Assembly (NCBI RefSeq): GCF_039729145.1
Contig: NZ_CP155793.1
Coordinates: 1,674,001 to 1,738,000 of the forward strand
From: Microbacterium sp. SY138
Lineage (GTDB): Bacteria > Actinomycetota > Actinomycetes > Actinomycetales > Microbacteriaceae
Length of the DNA: 64,000 bases
Reading direction: 5' to 3'
The first letter of the stretch is position 1. Each line of letters begins with the position of its first letter. The position numbers were made by a program, and so were the translations under genes. A model generated the notes under the pieces. The model had not been told where the DNA came from, ran no database searches, and saw nothing but the letters and a program-made list of their open reading frames with translations. Shown piece by piece: positions 51,705 through 60,676 of the stretch.

Positions 51705-52196
51705 TCAGTCTCGCCCGCGGTTGCGCCGACGTGCTTCGCGCGGGGCTCGTCCGCCGAGGAACGAGCGGGCGGGGTCGACCACGTAGCCGCGGCGCAGCGC
51801 CTCCCGGCCGATGAGCATCCGGAAGCCCATCTCGTCGCGGTTGCTCAGGGTGACCTCCGCCAGCACCTCGCGGTCCACCAGCCGGATCAGCAGCTCGACC
51901 ACGAGGCGTTCCTGGGCGTGCCCGGACGAGCTCCGCACCGCACGACGATCATGGATCGGGCATTCGACGACGACCGCGTCCTCCTGGCTGTCCTGCCAGG
52001 GCTTGACCTTGAACCGCACCCACGGCTGCTCGTCCTGTTCGAACTCCACGATGTCGAAAGCATGCAGAGACGACGTGCGCGCACCCGTGTCGATCTTGGC
52101 CTTCAGCCAGTCCACTCCGAGATCGGGCAGGCTCACCCATTCTCGCCACCCCGTAAGGGTGTTTGAATGGGGGGTAGTCCTACTCACCTGATACAT
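51705..52196 (-). CDS. RimB-like retropepsin-type protease (ATP-dependent zinc protease family)
   Basis: 163 residues. KAKIDTGARTSSLHAF contains the DTGA catalytic motif of retropepsin-like RimB/DUF785 proteins; VVVECPIHDRR and LIGREAL follow as in the family. RimB members cleave alpha-glutamate chains made by RimK. It diverges from rimK with only 20 bases between starts, which leaves no room for two separate promoters unless they overlap the coding regions; the first dozen residues (MYQVSRTTPHSN) may not be real and the start is uncertain. Confidence 0.83.
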   Translation of the reverse strand: MYQVSRTTPHSNTLTGWREWVSLPDLGVDWLKAKIDTGARTSSLHAFDIVEFEQDEQPWVRFKVKPWQDSQEDAVVVECPIHDRRAVRSSSGHAQERLVVELLIRLVDREVLAEVTLSNRDEMGFRMLIGREALRRGYVVDPARSFLGGRAPREARRRNRGRD

Positions 52197-52216
52197 CCTG
52201 GCAGGAAAAATCCCCC

Positions 52217-53404
52217 GTGAAGATCGCAGTGCTCTCCCGCGCGCCGCAGGCGTACTCCACCCAGCGGCTGCGTGCAGCCGCGCTTCAACGCGGACACAAC
52301 GTCAAGGTGCTCAACACTCTGCGCTTCGCGATCGATCTCACCGCCGAGGAACCGGACCTGCATTACCGGGGTCGCCAGCTCAGCGACTACGACGCGATCC
52401 TCCCGCGCATCGGGAACTCGATCACGTACTTCGGCACGGCCGTCGTGCGCCAGTTCGAGCAGATGGACGTCTACACGCCGAACACGGCGAACGGGATCTC
52501 GAGCGCACGTGACAAGCTGCGAGCGAACCAGATCCTCTCGCGCCACAACATCGCGATGCCGCCGACCGCGTTCGTGCGCAACCGCGCCGACGTCCGTCCG
52601 GCGATCGAACGCGTGGGCGGGGCTCCGGTCGTGATCAAGCTCCTGGAAGGCACACAGGGGATCGGGGTCATCCTCGCCCCTCAGGTGAAGGTCGCCGAGG
52701 CCATCATCGAGACCCTGCACTCCACCAAGCAGAACGTGCTCATCCAGAAGTTCATCTCGGAGAGCCGCGGTCGCGACATCCGGGCGCTGGTCGTCGGTGA
52801 CCGTGTCGTCGCGGCGATGCGACGATCGGCGGCCGGTGACGAGTTCCGATCCAACGTGCACCGTGGCGGATCGGTCGAGGCCATCGAGCTCGATCCGGTC
52901 TATGAGCGTGCGGCCGTGCGCTCGGCCCAGATCATGGGCCTGCGTGTGGCCGGTGTCGACATGCTCGAGGGGGACGACGGCCCGCTCGTCATGGAGGTCA
53001 ACTCCTCACCCGGGCTGCAGGGCATCGAGACGGCCACCAAGCTCGACGTCGCCGGCGCCATCATCGACTACATCGCCGGTCAGGTCGCCTTCCCCGAGAT
53101 CGACGTGCGTCAGCGTCTCACCGTCTCGACGGGCTATGGCGTCGCCGAGCTGATGGTCCACGGCGCGGTCGACCTCGTCGGGAAGACCCTGGGGGAGGCC
53201 GGGCTCTGGGAACGCGACATCACGGTCCTCACGCTGCACCGAGGAGTCAGTGTCATTCCCAACCCGCGCAAGCACGTCGTCCTGGAAGCCGATGACCGGC
53301 TGTTTTGCTTCGGCAAGCTCGACGAGATGCGCTCCATGGTTCCTGAGCGTCGTCGTCGGCGCGCCAAAGTCCGCAGGCTGCCGCGACAGCCTCTCTCCGA
53401 GTGA
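52217..53404 (+). CDS. rimK: RimK-family alpha-L-glutamate ligase with C-terminal RCK_C-like domain
   Basis: 395 residues. The ATP-grasp part (1-290) has MKIAVLSRAPQAYSTQRL, DAILPRIGNSITYFGTAVVRQFE, VVIKLLEGTQGIGV, QKFISESRGRDIRALVVG and VMEVNSSPGLQGIE with the Mg-binding Glu and Asn. The last ~85 residues (LMVHGAVDLVGKTLGEAGLWERDITVLTLHRGVSVIPNPRKHVVLEADDRLFCFG) match the RCK_C/TrkA-C fold, a nucleotide- or ligand-sensing domain. RimK adds glutamates to a protein, classically ribosomal S6. Divergent with rimB. GTG start. Confidence 0.93.
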   Translation: MKIAVLSRAPQAYSTQRLRAAALQRGHNVKVLNTLRFAIDLTAEEPDLHYRGRQLSDYDAILPRIGNSITYFGTAVVRQFEQMDVYTPNTANGISSARDKLRANQILSRHNIAMPPTAFVRNRADVRPAIERVGGAPVVIKLLEGTQGIGVILAPQVKVAEAIIETLHSTKQNVLIQKFISESRGRDIRALVVGDRVVAAMRRSAAGDEFRSNVHRGGSVEAIELDPVYERAAVRSAQIMGLRVAGVDMLEGDDGPLVMEVNSSPGLQGIETATKLDVAGAIIDYIAGQVAFPEIDVRQRLTVSTGYGVAELMVHGAVDLVGKTLGEAGLWERDITVLTLHRGVSVIPNPRKHVVLEADDRLFCFGKLDEMRSMVPERRRRRAKVRRLPRQPLSE

Positions 53405-53408
53405 AAGA

Positions 53409-53444
53409 GAGCGCGGCCACCCTCGCAGGAGGATGGCCGCGCTC
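53409..53444. terminator. Terminator after rimK
   Basis: GAGCGCGGCCA (53409-53419) and TGGCCGCGCTC (53434-53444) are perfect 11-bp arms with an inner CCT/AGG, between convergent genes. Confidence 0.8.
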
Positions 53445-53466
53445 GGTGCTTCTGAGGTGCGGAGAG

Positions 53467-54177
53467 TCAACGAGGACGCTGGGAGCGCACCTTGGTCGGG
53501 TCGATGCCCTTCGGGATCGGCAGCGATGACAGCGACTGAGAGACGGAGTCCACGCGGCGGATGACGGCGGCCATCGTGGCCTTGTCGATCGCCTTCGGGA
53601 GCTTCTTGATCGTCTTCGAGAGATCGGCGATCGCCACCTCGTCGTCGCCGTGACCGACGTAGAGGACGGTGACCGGGACGCCGTGCGCGACACGCTGTGC
53701 CTTGCTGCGCTCCTCGTTCACGAGACGCGTCAATCGGCCGCGTGCACCTTCACCGACGATGACGATGCCTCCGCGCCCGATGGTGCGGTACACAGCCTCC
53801 TGGGTCTTCGGGTTGATGCCGACGGGAGTCTCGGATGCCTGCCAGCTGCGCCCGAGGCTCGTGCTGAGCACGTGTCCGGTGGCGCCGGGCATGCCGTCGA
53901 TCTTGCTGTACATGGCGGAGGTCGAGAGGCGCGTCATCAGGAACAGGGCACCGAGGATGCCGAGCATGAGACCGGTGATCCCCCAGAGGACGAGCGTCCA
54001 GATCTGGAAGGGCGGGATGAGATAGCCGGCGACGAGGCCGAGCAGCACGCCGCCGATGAGGATGGCAGCCTGCGCCCACGGCAACCAGGAGTATGCCTCA
54101 CGTGTGAACCGGAAGAGGGACTTGATCTGGGAGAAGAACCCAGGACGCTTTTCGGGTTCAGGAGCACGCTTTGCCAT
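53467..54177 (-). CDS. DUF4191 family membrane protein
   Basis: 236 residues from the ATG at 54177. After MAKRAPEPEKRPGFFSQIKSLF come two helices (about 34-53 and 60-82) separated by YLIPPFQIW, then a cytoplasmic domain with MPGATGHVLSTSLGRSW, YRTIGRGGIVIVGEG and KAQRVAHGVPVTVLYVGHG. This is the actinobacterial DUF4191 family, of unknown role; position beside lipoyl/lipoate genes is common. Frame upstream of 54177 has no homology. Confidence 0.9.
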   Translation of the reverse strand: MAKRAPEPEKRPGFFSQIKSLFRFTREAYSWLPWAQAAILIGGVLLGLVAGYLIPPFQIWTLVLWGITGLMLGILGALFLMTRLSTSAMYSKIDGMPGATGHVLSTSLGRSWQASETPVGINPKTQEAVYRTIGRGGIVIVGEGARGRLTRLVNEERSKAQRVAHGVPVTVLYVGHGDDEVAIADLSKTIKKLPKAIDKATMAAVIRRVDSVSQSLSSLPIPKGIDPTKVRSQRPR

Positions 54178-54338
54178 GAGGACCAGCCTACCGAGTCCCG
54201 GAGCCTCCTGATGTCGGCGTTCGCGCGAAGCGGAGGGGACCGGCGCCACCACTCCTGCACATCAGAGGATTCGGCGGAATCCGTCGCGATCATCCCCGGG
54301 CACCGGGATCGGGCTGAGGTCTGCGCTGTGATGGAGCA

Positions 54339-55835
54339 ATGGAAGACATCGCGATCGACGACGGCCGGGGCGGGCCGCTCGTACCGGGCGCGCATCGCGT
54401 GGTGAGAACGCTCGATGCGACGGAGGGGCCCTTCCCCGGCACTCTCGTCACGAACGGGGACGGCGTCGCCGTGAGAGTGGAAGCGGCGGCGCTCGGCGGG
54501 TGGGTGGGATGGGGTTTCTCCGGCGCCGAACACATCGCTGCGCCGATCGATGTCGTCCGGCGCCAGGGAGGGCACGACGTGTTGCTTCCGTGGTGCACCG
54601 AGCGTGTGAGCAGCTTCCTGGGCCGCCGTTCGGTGGGAGGAGGGGGCATCACGCCGGGCGAAACCACCACTCTCGTCGTCAGTCTCCTGCGGGGACTCGA
54701 CGAGTTGGGAGAGGGCATCGACGGCATGCGCACCGGGGCATGGTGGCTGACGGATGGCGGGCGACCGGTGTTCGTGCTGGGGGACGGCACGGACGCGAGG
54801 GCGGGGACCGTGGAGATCCTGGAACAGCTGGCGGAGCGCAGTTCAGACAAAGTGCTCAGACGCGCGACCGGTGCGATCGAGGAGGCCCTGCGGAAGGTCA
54901 TCGCCCAGCCGCGTCTGCCCCGCAGGCTCACCGAGGCGTGGGAGCAGTCGATGCTCGACGTCGCCGCGCCGCAGCCGCTCAAACGCGAGATCCATGCTGC
55001 GGAACGAGCGCGGGACGTCGCCCGTGCCGTCGTTCCGCACGTCTCTGGCCTTCACGAAGGGGGGCGACGTCTGCGCGCGGACCGGACTCCGAGCAGGGGG
55101 TCGCGTCGCGGAAGCCGCGCGCGGGAGGCGATCGGCGATGCGATGCGCTCATCGATCGGCGAGGTTCTTGCGCGTGTGGATCGCATGAGAGGAACGCAGG
55201 CTTCGCGAACCGGTCGCCAGAGCGTACGCCGTGGGCGATCCGCTGAGACTGGGAAGCTGCGTCGACGTTCCCTGCTCGTCGCGGGCGCGGCTGCGGCGCT
55301 TGTGCTTGCCGGCGGACTGCTGCTGCCGGAGGGAGAAGCGTCGGGTAAGGGCGCTGACCTGTCTGGTGGCAGTGGTCAGGCGCGGGCATCGTCGTCGCCC
55401 GACGATGCGTCTCCGGCGGCCTCGCCTTCCGTGATCGGTGCCCCGGAAGAGAGCGAGGACTCAGCCCCCGAGGGCTCAGAGCCCGAGGAGTCGGCCGCGG
55501 GCATCGATCCCGTGGCGGCAGCCTCATCGCTCCTCCGCGCGATCGCGGATTGTCGGGCCGCGGGAGACATCTCGTGCGCAGACGCGGTGTCCGGCGACGC
55601 CGCGCGAGTGATGAAGGCCCTCGACGGGCTGCCGCCCTCGGCCGCGGAACTGGTGGATGAATACGGCGACGTCGCGGTGGTGCGCCTCGCATCGGCAGGT
55701 CGGGAGGGAGGCGCGGAGGGGGAAGAGGGCGGGGAGGAAGACGAGAGTTCGGATCAGACGATCGTCGTGCTCATCCGCACAGGAGAGAAATGGCTGGTCC
55801 GCGACGTCTACGACGTCGCGGACCAGCCAGGATGA
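54339..55835 (+). CDS. Unrecognised single-span membrane protein
   Basis: 498 residues. Residues 1-200 are a folded cytoplasmic part (DGRGGPLVPGAHRVV, LPWCTERVSSFLG, WWLTDGGRPVFVLGDG), which resembles a degenerate protein-kinase or FHA-free signalling domain only loosely. A long Arg/Ser-rich linker precedes one helix (SLLVAGAAAALVLAGGLLLP, about 311-330). Outside are an acidic Ser/Pro/Glu stretch and a small domain (SLLRAIADCRAAGDISCADAV) with two Cys. The last 17 codons encode a perfect hairpin shared with the convergent sucB. Function unknown. Confidence 0.8.
   Translation: MEDIAIDDGRGGPLVPGAHRVVRTLDATEGPFPGTLVTNGDGVAVRVEAAALGGWVGWGFSGAEHIAAPIDVVRRQGGHDVLLPWCTERVSSFLGRRSVGGGGITPGETTTLVVSLLRGLDELGEGIDGMRTGAWWLTDGGRPVFVLGDGTDARAGTVEILEQLAERSSDKVLRRATGAIEEALRKVIAQPRLPRRLTEAWEQSMLDVAAPQPLKREIHAAERARDVARAVVPHVSGLHEGGRRLRADRTPSRGSRRGSRAREAIGDAMRSSIGEVLARVDRMRGTQASRTGRQSVRRGRSAETGKLRRRSLLVAGAAAALVLAGGLLLPEGEASGKGADLSGGSGQARASSSPDDASPAASPSVIGAPEESEDSAPEGSEPEESAAGIDPVAAASSLLRAIADCRAAGDISCADAVSGDAARVMKALDGLPPSAAELVDEYGDVAVVRLASAGREGGAEGEEGGEEDESSDQTIVVLIRTGEKWLVRDVYDVADQPG
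55791..55829. terminator. Hairpin inside the 3' end of the coding region
   Basis: TGGCTGGTCCGCGACGTC and GACGTCGCGGACCAGCCA are perfect 18-bp arms around TAC. The left arm is within the last codons (WLVRDV-YDVADQP) of the unrecognised membrane protein. It lies just before the convergent sucB stop. Confidence 0.7.
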
Positions 55836-55846
55836 CTCTTCGCCCG

Positions 55847-57646
55847 TCAGGCGCCGAGCTGAGCGGCGAACTGTGCCGACTCGAGTCGCGCCTTCACGGC
55901 GCCCAGGAAGCGGGCGGCGTCTGCACCGTCGATGATGCGGTGGTCATAGGAGAGAGCGAGGTACACGTACGACCGGACAGCGATCGCGTCGGTGCCTCCG
56001 ACCTTCACGAGACCCGGACGCTTGACGACCGTTCCGGTGCCCAGGATCGCCGACTGCGGCAAGAACACGACCGGCGTGTCGAACAGGGCACCACGCGAAC
56101 CGGTGTTGGTCAGCGTGAACGTTCCACCGGCCAGCTCGTCGGGCTTCAGCTTGTTGTCGCGGGTCCGTGCCGCAAGATCGGCGATCTCGTGGGCGATCTG
56201 GGCGATGTTCTTCGACGCCGCGTCACGCAGTACCGGCGTCAGCAGGCCCCGCTCGGTGTCGACCGCGATCGAGACGTTCTCGCTGGCCGGGTAGACAATG
56301 TTCTCACCGTCGACCGTCGCGTTGACGATCGGGAACGCCTGCAGGGCCTCGGCCGTGGCGAGAGCGAAGAACGGCAGGAAGGAGAGCTTGTCGCCCGTCT
56401 TCTCGAGGAACGACGCCTTCACGCTGTCGCGGTAGTCGGCGAGGGCCGTGACATCGACCTCGACGACCGTGGTCAGCTGTGCCGTCTGCTGCATCGACTC
56501 GACAGCGCGCTTGGCGAGGACCTTGCGCAGACGCGACATCGGCTGGGTCGTCCCACGAAGAGGCGAGACCTCGAGCGGAGCAGGGGCCGCCGCTGCCGCA
56601 GCGGGTGCCGACTTCGCGGTCTCCGCAGCCTTCAGCACGTCTTCCTTGCGGATGCGACCGCCCACACCGGTTCCGGTGACGGAAGCCAGATCCACGCCCT
56701 GCTGCGACGCCAGTCGGCGTACGAGCGGGGTTACATAGAGGTTGTCGCTCTCGGTGGGGAGCGCGAGCTTCGATGCGGGCTGAGCGGCGGCAGGCGCCGG
56801 AGCAGGAGCAGCGGCAGGGGCCGGTGCAGCGGCAGGCGCCGGAGCAGCAGCGGGTGCCGGAGCAGCCGGGGCCGGTGCAGCGGCAGGCGCCGAAGCAGCG
56901 GCAGGCGCCGGAGCAGCAGCGGCGGGTGCGGCGGCAGGGGCCGGTGCAGCAGCGGGTGCCGGAGCAGCAGGGGCCTCGGCAGCGGGCGCTGCTCCGGAAC
57001 CGACACGTGCGAGCACAGCGCCGACCGCGACGGTCTCGTCCTCGCCGGCCACGATCTCCTGCAGTACGCCGGCGACCGGCGACGGGATCTCGGTGTCGAC
57101 CTTGTCGGTGGAGATCTCCAGAAGGGCCTCGTCGACGGCGATGGTGTCGCCGACCTGCTTCAGCCAGCGGGTGACGGTTCCCTCGGTGACGCTCTCGCCC
57201 AGTTCGGGAAGCACGATGTCTGTCGCATCGCCGGCGGGTGCGGCGGGTGCGGCAGGTGCGGACTCAGCGGCGGGCGCCGGTGCTTCTGCGGCGGGGGTCG
57301 GAGCCTCTGCAGCCGGGGTCTCTTCGGCAGCGGGAGATGCCTCCGCTGGCGCTTCTTCCGCAGCGGGTGCGGCGGCGGCGGGAGCATCTGCGGCCGGAGC
57401 CGCGGCGCTGCCATCGCCGATGCGCGCGAGGAGCGCGCCGACCTCGACGGTCTCGTCCTCGGCCACGAGGATCTCCTCGATCACGCCGCTGACGGGGGAG
57501 GGGATCTCGGTGTCGACCTTGTCGGTCGAGATCTCGAGCAGGCCCTCGTCCGCCTGCACGGTGTCTCCCACCTGCTTGAGCCAGCGGGTGACCGTACCCT
57601 CTGTGACGCTCTCGCCGAGAGCGGGGAGGACGACGGATGTGCTCAT
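55847..57646 (-). CDS. sucB: Dihydrolipoamide acyltransferase E2 (annotated sucB)
   Basis: 599 residues. Two lipoyl domains (each with [14 protein letters not shown] around the lipoyl Lys; about 1-80 and 140-220), joined by Ala/Pro/Glu-rich linkers, a peripheral subunit-binding domain ([29 protein letters not shown], about 310-345) and the catalytic domain with [25 protein letters not shown] (His-Asp active site). In actinobacteria this protein often serves both pyruvate and 2-oxoglutarate dehydrogenases. GAAGGAGA precedes the ATG. Third gene after pepA and lpd. Confidence 0.95.
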   Translation of the reverse strand: MSTSVVLPALGESVTEGTVTRWLKQVGDTVQADEGLLEISTDKVDTEIPSPVSGVIEEILVAEDETVEVGALLARIGDGSAAAPAADAPAAAAPAAEEAPAEASPAAEETPAAEAPTPAAEAPAPAAESAPAAPAAPAGDATDIVLPELGESVTEGTVTRWLKQVGDTIAVDEALLEISTDKVDTEIPSPVAGVLQEIVAGEDETVAVGAVLARVGSGAAPAAEAPAAPAPAAAPAPAAAPAAAAPAPAAASAPAAAPAPAAPAPAAAPAPAAAPAPAAAPAPAPAAAQPASKLALPTESDNLYVTPLVRRLASQQGVDLASVTGTGVGGRIRKEDVLKAAETAKSAPAAAAAAPAPLEVSPLRGTTQPMSRLRKVLAKRAVESMQQTAQLTTVVEVDVTALADYRDSVKASFLEKTGDKLSFLPFFALATAEALQAFPIVNATVDGENIVYPASENVSIAVDTERGLLTPVLRDAASKNIAQIAHEIADLAARTRDNKLKPDELAGGTFTLTNTGSRGALFDTPVVFLPQSAILGTGTVVKRPGLVKVGGTDAIAVRSYVYLALSYDHRIIDGADAARFLGAVKARLESAQFAAQLGA

Positions 57647-57713
57647 GACTGAGTCTCCTTCAGGAAGTTGTATGACGCTTGTCTAGCTTAGTGACTCGGG
57701 CACCGGTTGGTGC

Positions 57714-59087
57714 TCAGAGGGCGTGCAGGGGCTTGCCGGCCAGGGCGAGGAAGGCCTCGCCGAGTGCCTCGCTCTGGGTCGGGTGCGCGTGGATCAGGGG
57801 AGCGATGTCCTCCGGGTGCGCCTCCCAGGCGACGGCGAGCTGCCCCTCGGTGATGAGCTCGCCGACACGGTCGCCGAGCAGGTGCACACCGATGACGGGG
57901 CCGTCTTTGAGGCGGACGACCTTCACGAGACCACCCGTTCCGATGATCTCGCTCTTGCCGTTCCCGGCGAGGTTGTACTCGTAGGCGACGATCGCGTCCG
58001 CGCCGTGTTCAGTAGCGGCGACTTCCTCGGTAACTCCGACCGACGCGACCTCGGGGCTGGAATAGGTGACCTTGGGGATCTGCAGATCGGGAACGTTGAC
58101 GGGGGAGAGGCCGGCGATCCGTTCGGCGACGGCGATGCCCTGCTGGAATCCGCGGTGCGCGAGCTGGAGGCCGGGGACGATGTCGCCGACGGCCCAGAGC
58201 CCCGGGACCCCGGTGCGCAGGTCTTCGTCGACGATCACGAAGCCGCGGTCCAGAGTGACACCGGCCTCTGCGAAGCCGAGGTCGGCCGTCGCCGGCCCGC
58301 GTCCGACGGCGACGAGCAGGTAGTCGGCCGTGAACTCCTTGCCGTCCTCGAGCGTGACCGTGACGGACGAGTCGTCCTGCGTGGCCGTCTGGAAGCGGGT
58401 CCCGAGGGAGTACTGGATACCACGGCGGCGGAATGCCCTCTCCAGGCCCTTGCTGAGCGCGATGTCCTCGTTCGGGACGAGGTGCGGCAGCGCTTCGATG
58501 ATGGTGACCTCGGAGCCGAAGGAGCGCCAGACGCTCGCGAACTCGACGCCGATGACACCACCGCCGAGGATCAGGACGCGGTCGGGGACGACGTCCAGAG
58601 CGAGCGCCTGCTCGCTGGTAAGGATCCGTCCGCCGATCTCGAGGCCGGGGAGCGATCGGCTGTACGAACCGGTCGCGAGCACGACGTCTGCACCGACGTA
58701 GATGTCATCGCCGACGCTGATGCTGCGGTCTGGATTCAGTCGACCGAGCCCGGTGACGGTGGTGATGCCGCGAGCTTTGACGAGACCTTCGAGACCCTTG
58801 AACTTCTTGGCGACGATGCCCTCGCGATACGTGCGGACGCCGACGGGGTCGATGCCTTCCAGGGACGCCGTCACACCGACCGACGCGGCATCGCGCACAT
58901 GCTCGGCGACCTCGGCCGCATGCAGGAGTGCCTTGGTCGGGATGCAGCCGCGGTGCAGGCAGGTGCCGCCGACCTTGTCCTTCTCGATCAATGCGACGGA
59001 CTTGCCGAGCTCACTCGCGCGCAATGCAGCGGCATAGCCGCCGCTTCCGCCGCCCAGGACGACGATGTCGAAGGTGTGGGTTGTCAT
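57714..59087 (-). CDS. lpdA: Dihydrolipoyl dehydrogenase
   Basis: 457 residues. FAD motif VVLGGGSGGYAAA, redox-active disulfide GGTCLHRGCIPTKALL (C-x4-C), NAD-binding ILGGGVIGVEFA, and the C-terminal His-Glu pair in IHAHPTQSEALGEA. It reoxidises the lipoyl groups of the E2 encoded downstream. It starts three bases after the pepA stop. The CLHRGC active site has Arg-Gly next to the Cys rather than the usual Asn-x-Gly, a modest variation. Confidence 0.96.
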   Translation of the reverse strand: MTTHTFDIVVLGGGSGGYAAALRASELGKSVALIEKDKVGGTCLHRGCIPTKALLHAAEVAEHVRDAASVGVTASLEGIDPVGVRTYREGIVAKKFKGLEGLVKARGITTVTGLGRLNPDRSISVGDDIYVGADVVLATGSYSRSLPGLEIGGRILTSEQALALDVVPDRVLILGGGVIGVEFASVWRSFGSEVTIIEALPHLVPNEDIALSKGLERAFRRRGIQYSLGTRFQTATQDDSSVTVTLEDGKEFTADYLLVAVGRGPATADLGFAEAGVTLDRGFVIVDEDLRTGVPGLWAVGDIVPGLQLAHRGFQQGIAVAERIAGLSPVNVPDLQIPKVTYSSPEVASVGVTEEVAATEHGADAIVAYEYNLAGNGKSEIIGTGGLVKVVRLKDGPVIGVHLLGDRVGELITEGQLAVAWEAHPEDIAPLIHAHPTQSEALGEAFLALAGKPLHAL

Positions 59088-59090
59088 ATG

Positions 59091-60563
59091 TCATGCCTCC
59101 GTGTGGGATGCTTCGGCGAAGGCGACGATCGATCGGACCATCGCCCCTGTGGGGCCCTTCTCGGTGAAGCCGTACGGGGCGCCGGCGTGTTCGCCGGAGC
59201 CCGCGATGTCGAGGTGCACCCAGGGGATGCGCGGGGCGTCCTCGGCCTCCGACGTGCGCCCGACGAACCGGCGCAGGAACAGGCCGGCATAGGAGGCACC
59301 GCCCATCCGGTCGCCCATGTTGGCGTTCTGGAGATCGGCGATGGGGGACTCGAGCGACTCCTCCATGTACTCCGGCAGCGGCATGTGCCAGGCCGGTTCG
59401 TCGACCTGTGCGGTCGCGGAGATGAACGCGGAGACCGTCTCGACGTCGCCGAAGACACCGGTGTGCCGGTGGCCGAGCGCGGCGACGATGGCACCCGTGA
59501 GGGTCGCCACGTCGATGATGACGTCGGGATTCTCTCGGCTCGCGGCGACCAGACCGTCCGCCAGGACGAGGCGGCCCTCAGCGTCGGTGTTCTGCACCTC
59601 CACCGTGGTGCCGTCGAGGATGCGGATGACGTCGCCGGGGCGCAGAGCGCGGCCCGAGGGCATGTTGTCGGTGATGCAGAGCCAGGCCGTCACGTGGACA
59701 GGGAGCCCGAGAGTCGCGATCGCGCGGATCGCGGCGAGAGATGTCGCTGCTCCGGCCATGTCGAACTTCATGCCGACCATCGATGCGGCGGGCTTCAGCG
59801 ACAGCCCGCCGGTGTCGAAGGTGATGCCCTTGCCGACCAGCGCGATGTGTCGCGATGCGTCGGCGGGGGAGTAGTCGAGGCGGACCAGGCGCGGGGGGCG
59901 GTCGGAGCCCTGCCCCACGCCGAGGATGCCCCCGAAGCCCTGATCGGCGAGGTCTTTCTCGTCGAGGATCTCGACCGTGACGTCGAGGTCGGCGACGCTG
60001 TCGGCAGCGCTCTGGGCGAGCTGGGCAGGGCTCTGCCACTCGGCGGGAACGTTCACGAGGTCCTTGACGAGGGCGACGGCGTCGCCGAGGACCTGAGCAT
60101 GCTCGGCGTCCTCGTCGTCGAGGGCGGCGTGCAGGGTGATCGTGGTGGCGCGAGCCTTGCCCTTCTCCGTGCGGTACCCGTCGAATTTGTGTCCGCCGAG
60201 CACGGCGCCTTCTGCTGCCGGCACGGCGAAGGACTCCAGGCCGTCGGCGAGGGCGATGGCGACGTGCTCGAAACCGGCGAGGGTGCGCAGCGCTGTCCCG
60301 GTCGCATTGCGCACCGCAGCGGGATCGGGCGCGTTGCCGACGCCGACGACGGCCAGCGGCAACGACGTCACCTCCGGGGCGTACACGCGTGCGAACGATC
60401 CAGCGGAGCCGGTGAAGCCGATACCGGCCAACGCATCGGCGAGGCCGGGATAACCGGCCAGTGAATCCGCCGAATCAGGGAGAGCGGCGACGACGAGCAC
60501 TGCGGCATCTGCAGCGCTTCCGGGGAACTGAGCGGTGGTGTGCGAGAGCACGGGAAGCGTCAT
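59091..60563 (-). CDS. pepA: Leucyl aminopeptidase
   Basis: 490 residues of the M17 family. The C-terminal catalytic domain has GKGITFDTGGLSLK (metal-binding Lys and Asp) and the signature NTDAEGRLVLADGL. Its other motifs, MKFDMAGAATSLAA and VATLTGAIVAALG, fit. It removes N-terminal residues from peptides using two metal ions. First of the pepA-lpd-sucB unit; the PAC2 gene starts in the other direction 113 bases away. Confidence 0.96.
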   Translation of the reverse strand: MTLPVLSHTTAQFPGSAADAAVLVVAALPDSADSLAGYPGLADALAGIGFTGSAGSFARVYAPEVTSLPLAVVGVGNAPDPAAVRNATGTALRTLAGFEHVAIALADGLESFAVPAAEGAVLGGHKFDGYRTEKGKARATTITLHAALDDEDAEHAQVLGDAVALVKDLVNVPAEWQSPAQLAQSAADSVADLDVTVEILDEKDLADQGFGGILGVGQGSDRPPRLVRLDYSPADASRHIALVGKGITFDTGGLSLKPAASMVGMKFDMAGAATSLAAIRAIATLGLPVHVTAWLCITDNMPSGRALRPGDVIRILDGTTVEVQNTDAEGRLVLADGLVAASRENPDVIIDVATLTGAIVAALGHRHTGVFGDVETVSAFISATAQVDEPAWHMPLPEYMEESLESPIADLQNANMGDRMGGASYAGLFLRRFVGRTSEAEDAPRIPWVHLDIAGSGEHAGAPYGFTEKGPTGAMVRSIVAFAEASHTEA

Positions 60564-60676
60564 GCCTCCATCCTAGGATCTCTGTCGCAGCATGGTCGCG
60601 CGCCCTCGTGGCGCGTGTTCGCTCTCAGCATGATGCTCCGCGCCCCGGCCCCCAGCCCTGCTCGTAGCATGGACAC

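Noticed and set aside
56765..57000. Short tandem Ala/Pro repeats that look like a DNA repeat array
   Set aside because: They are the Ala/Pro-rich flexible linker of the E2 protein and are explained by coding sequence.
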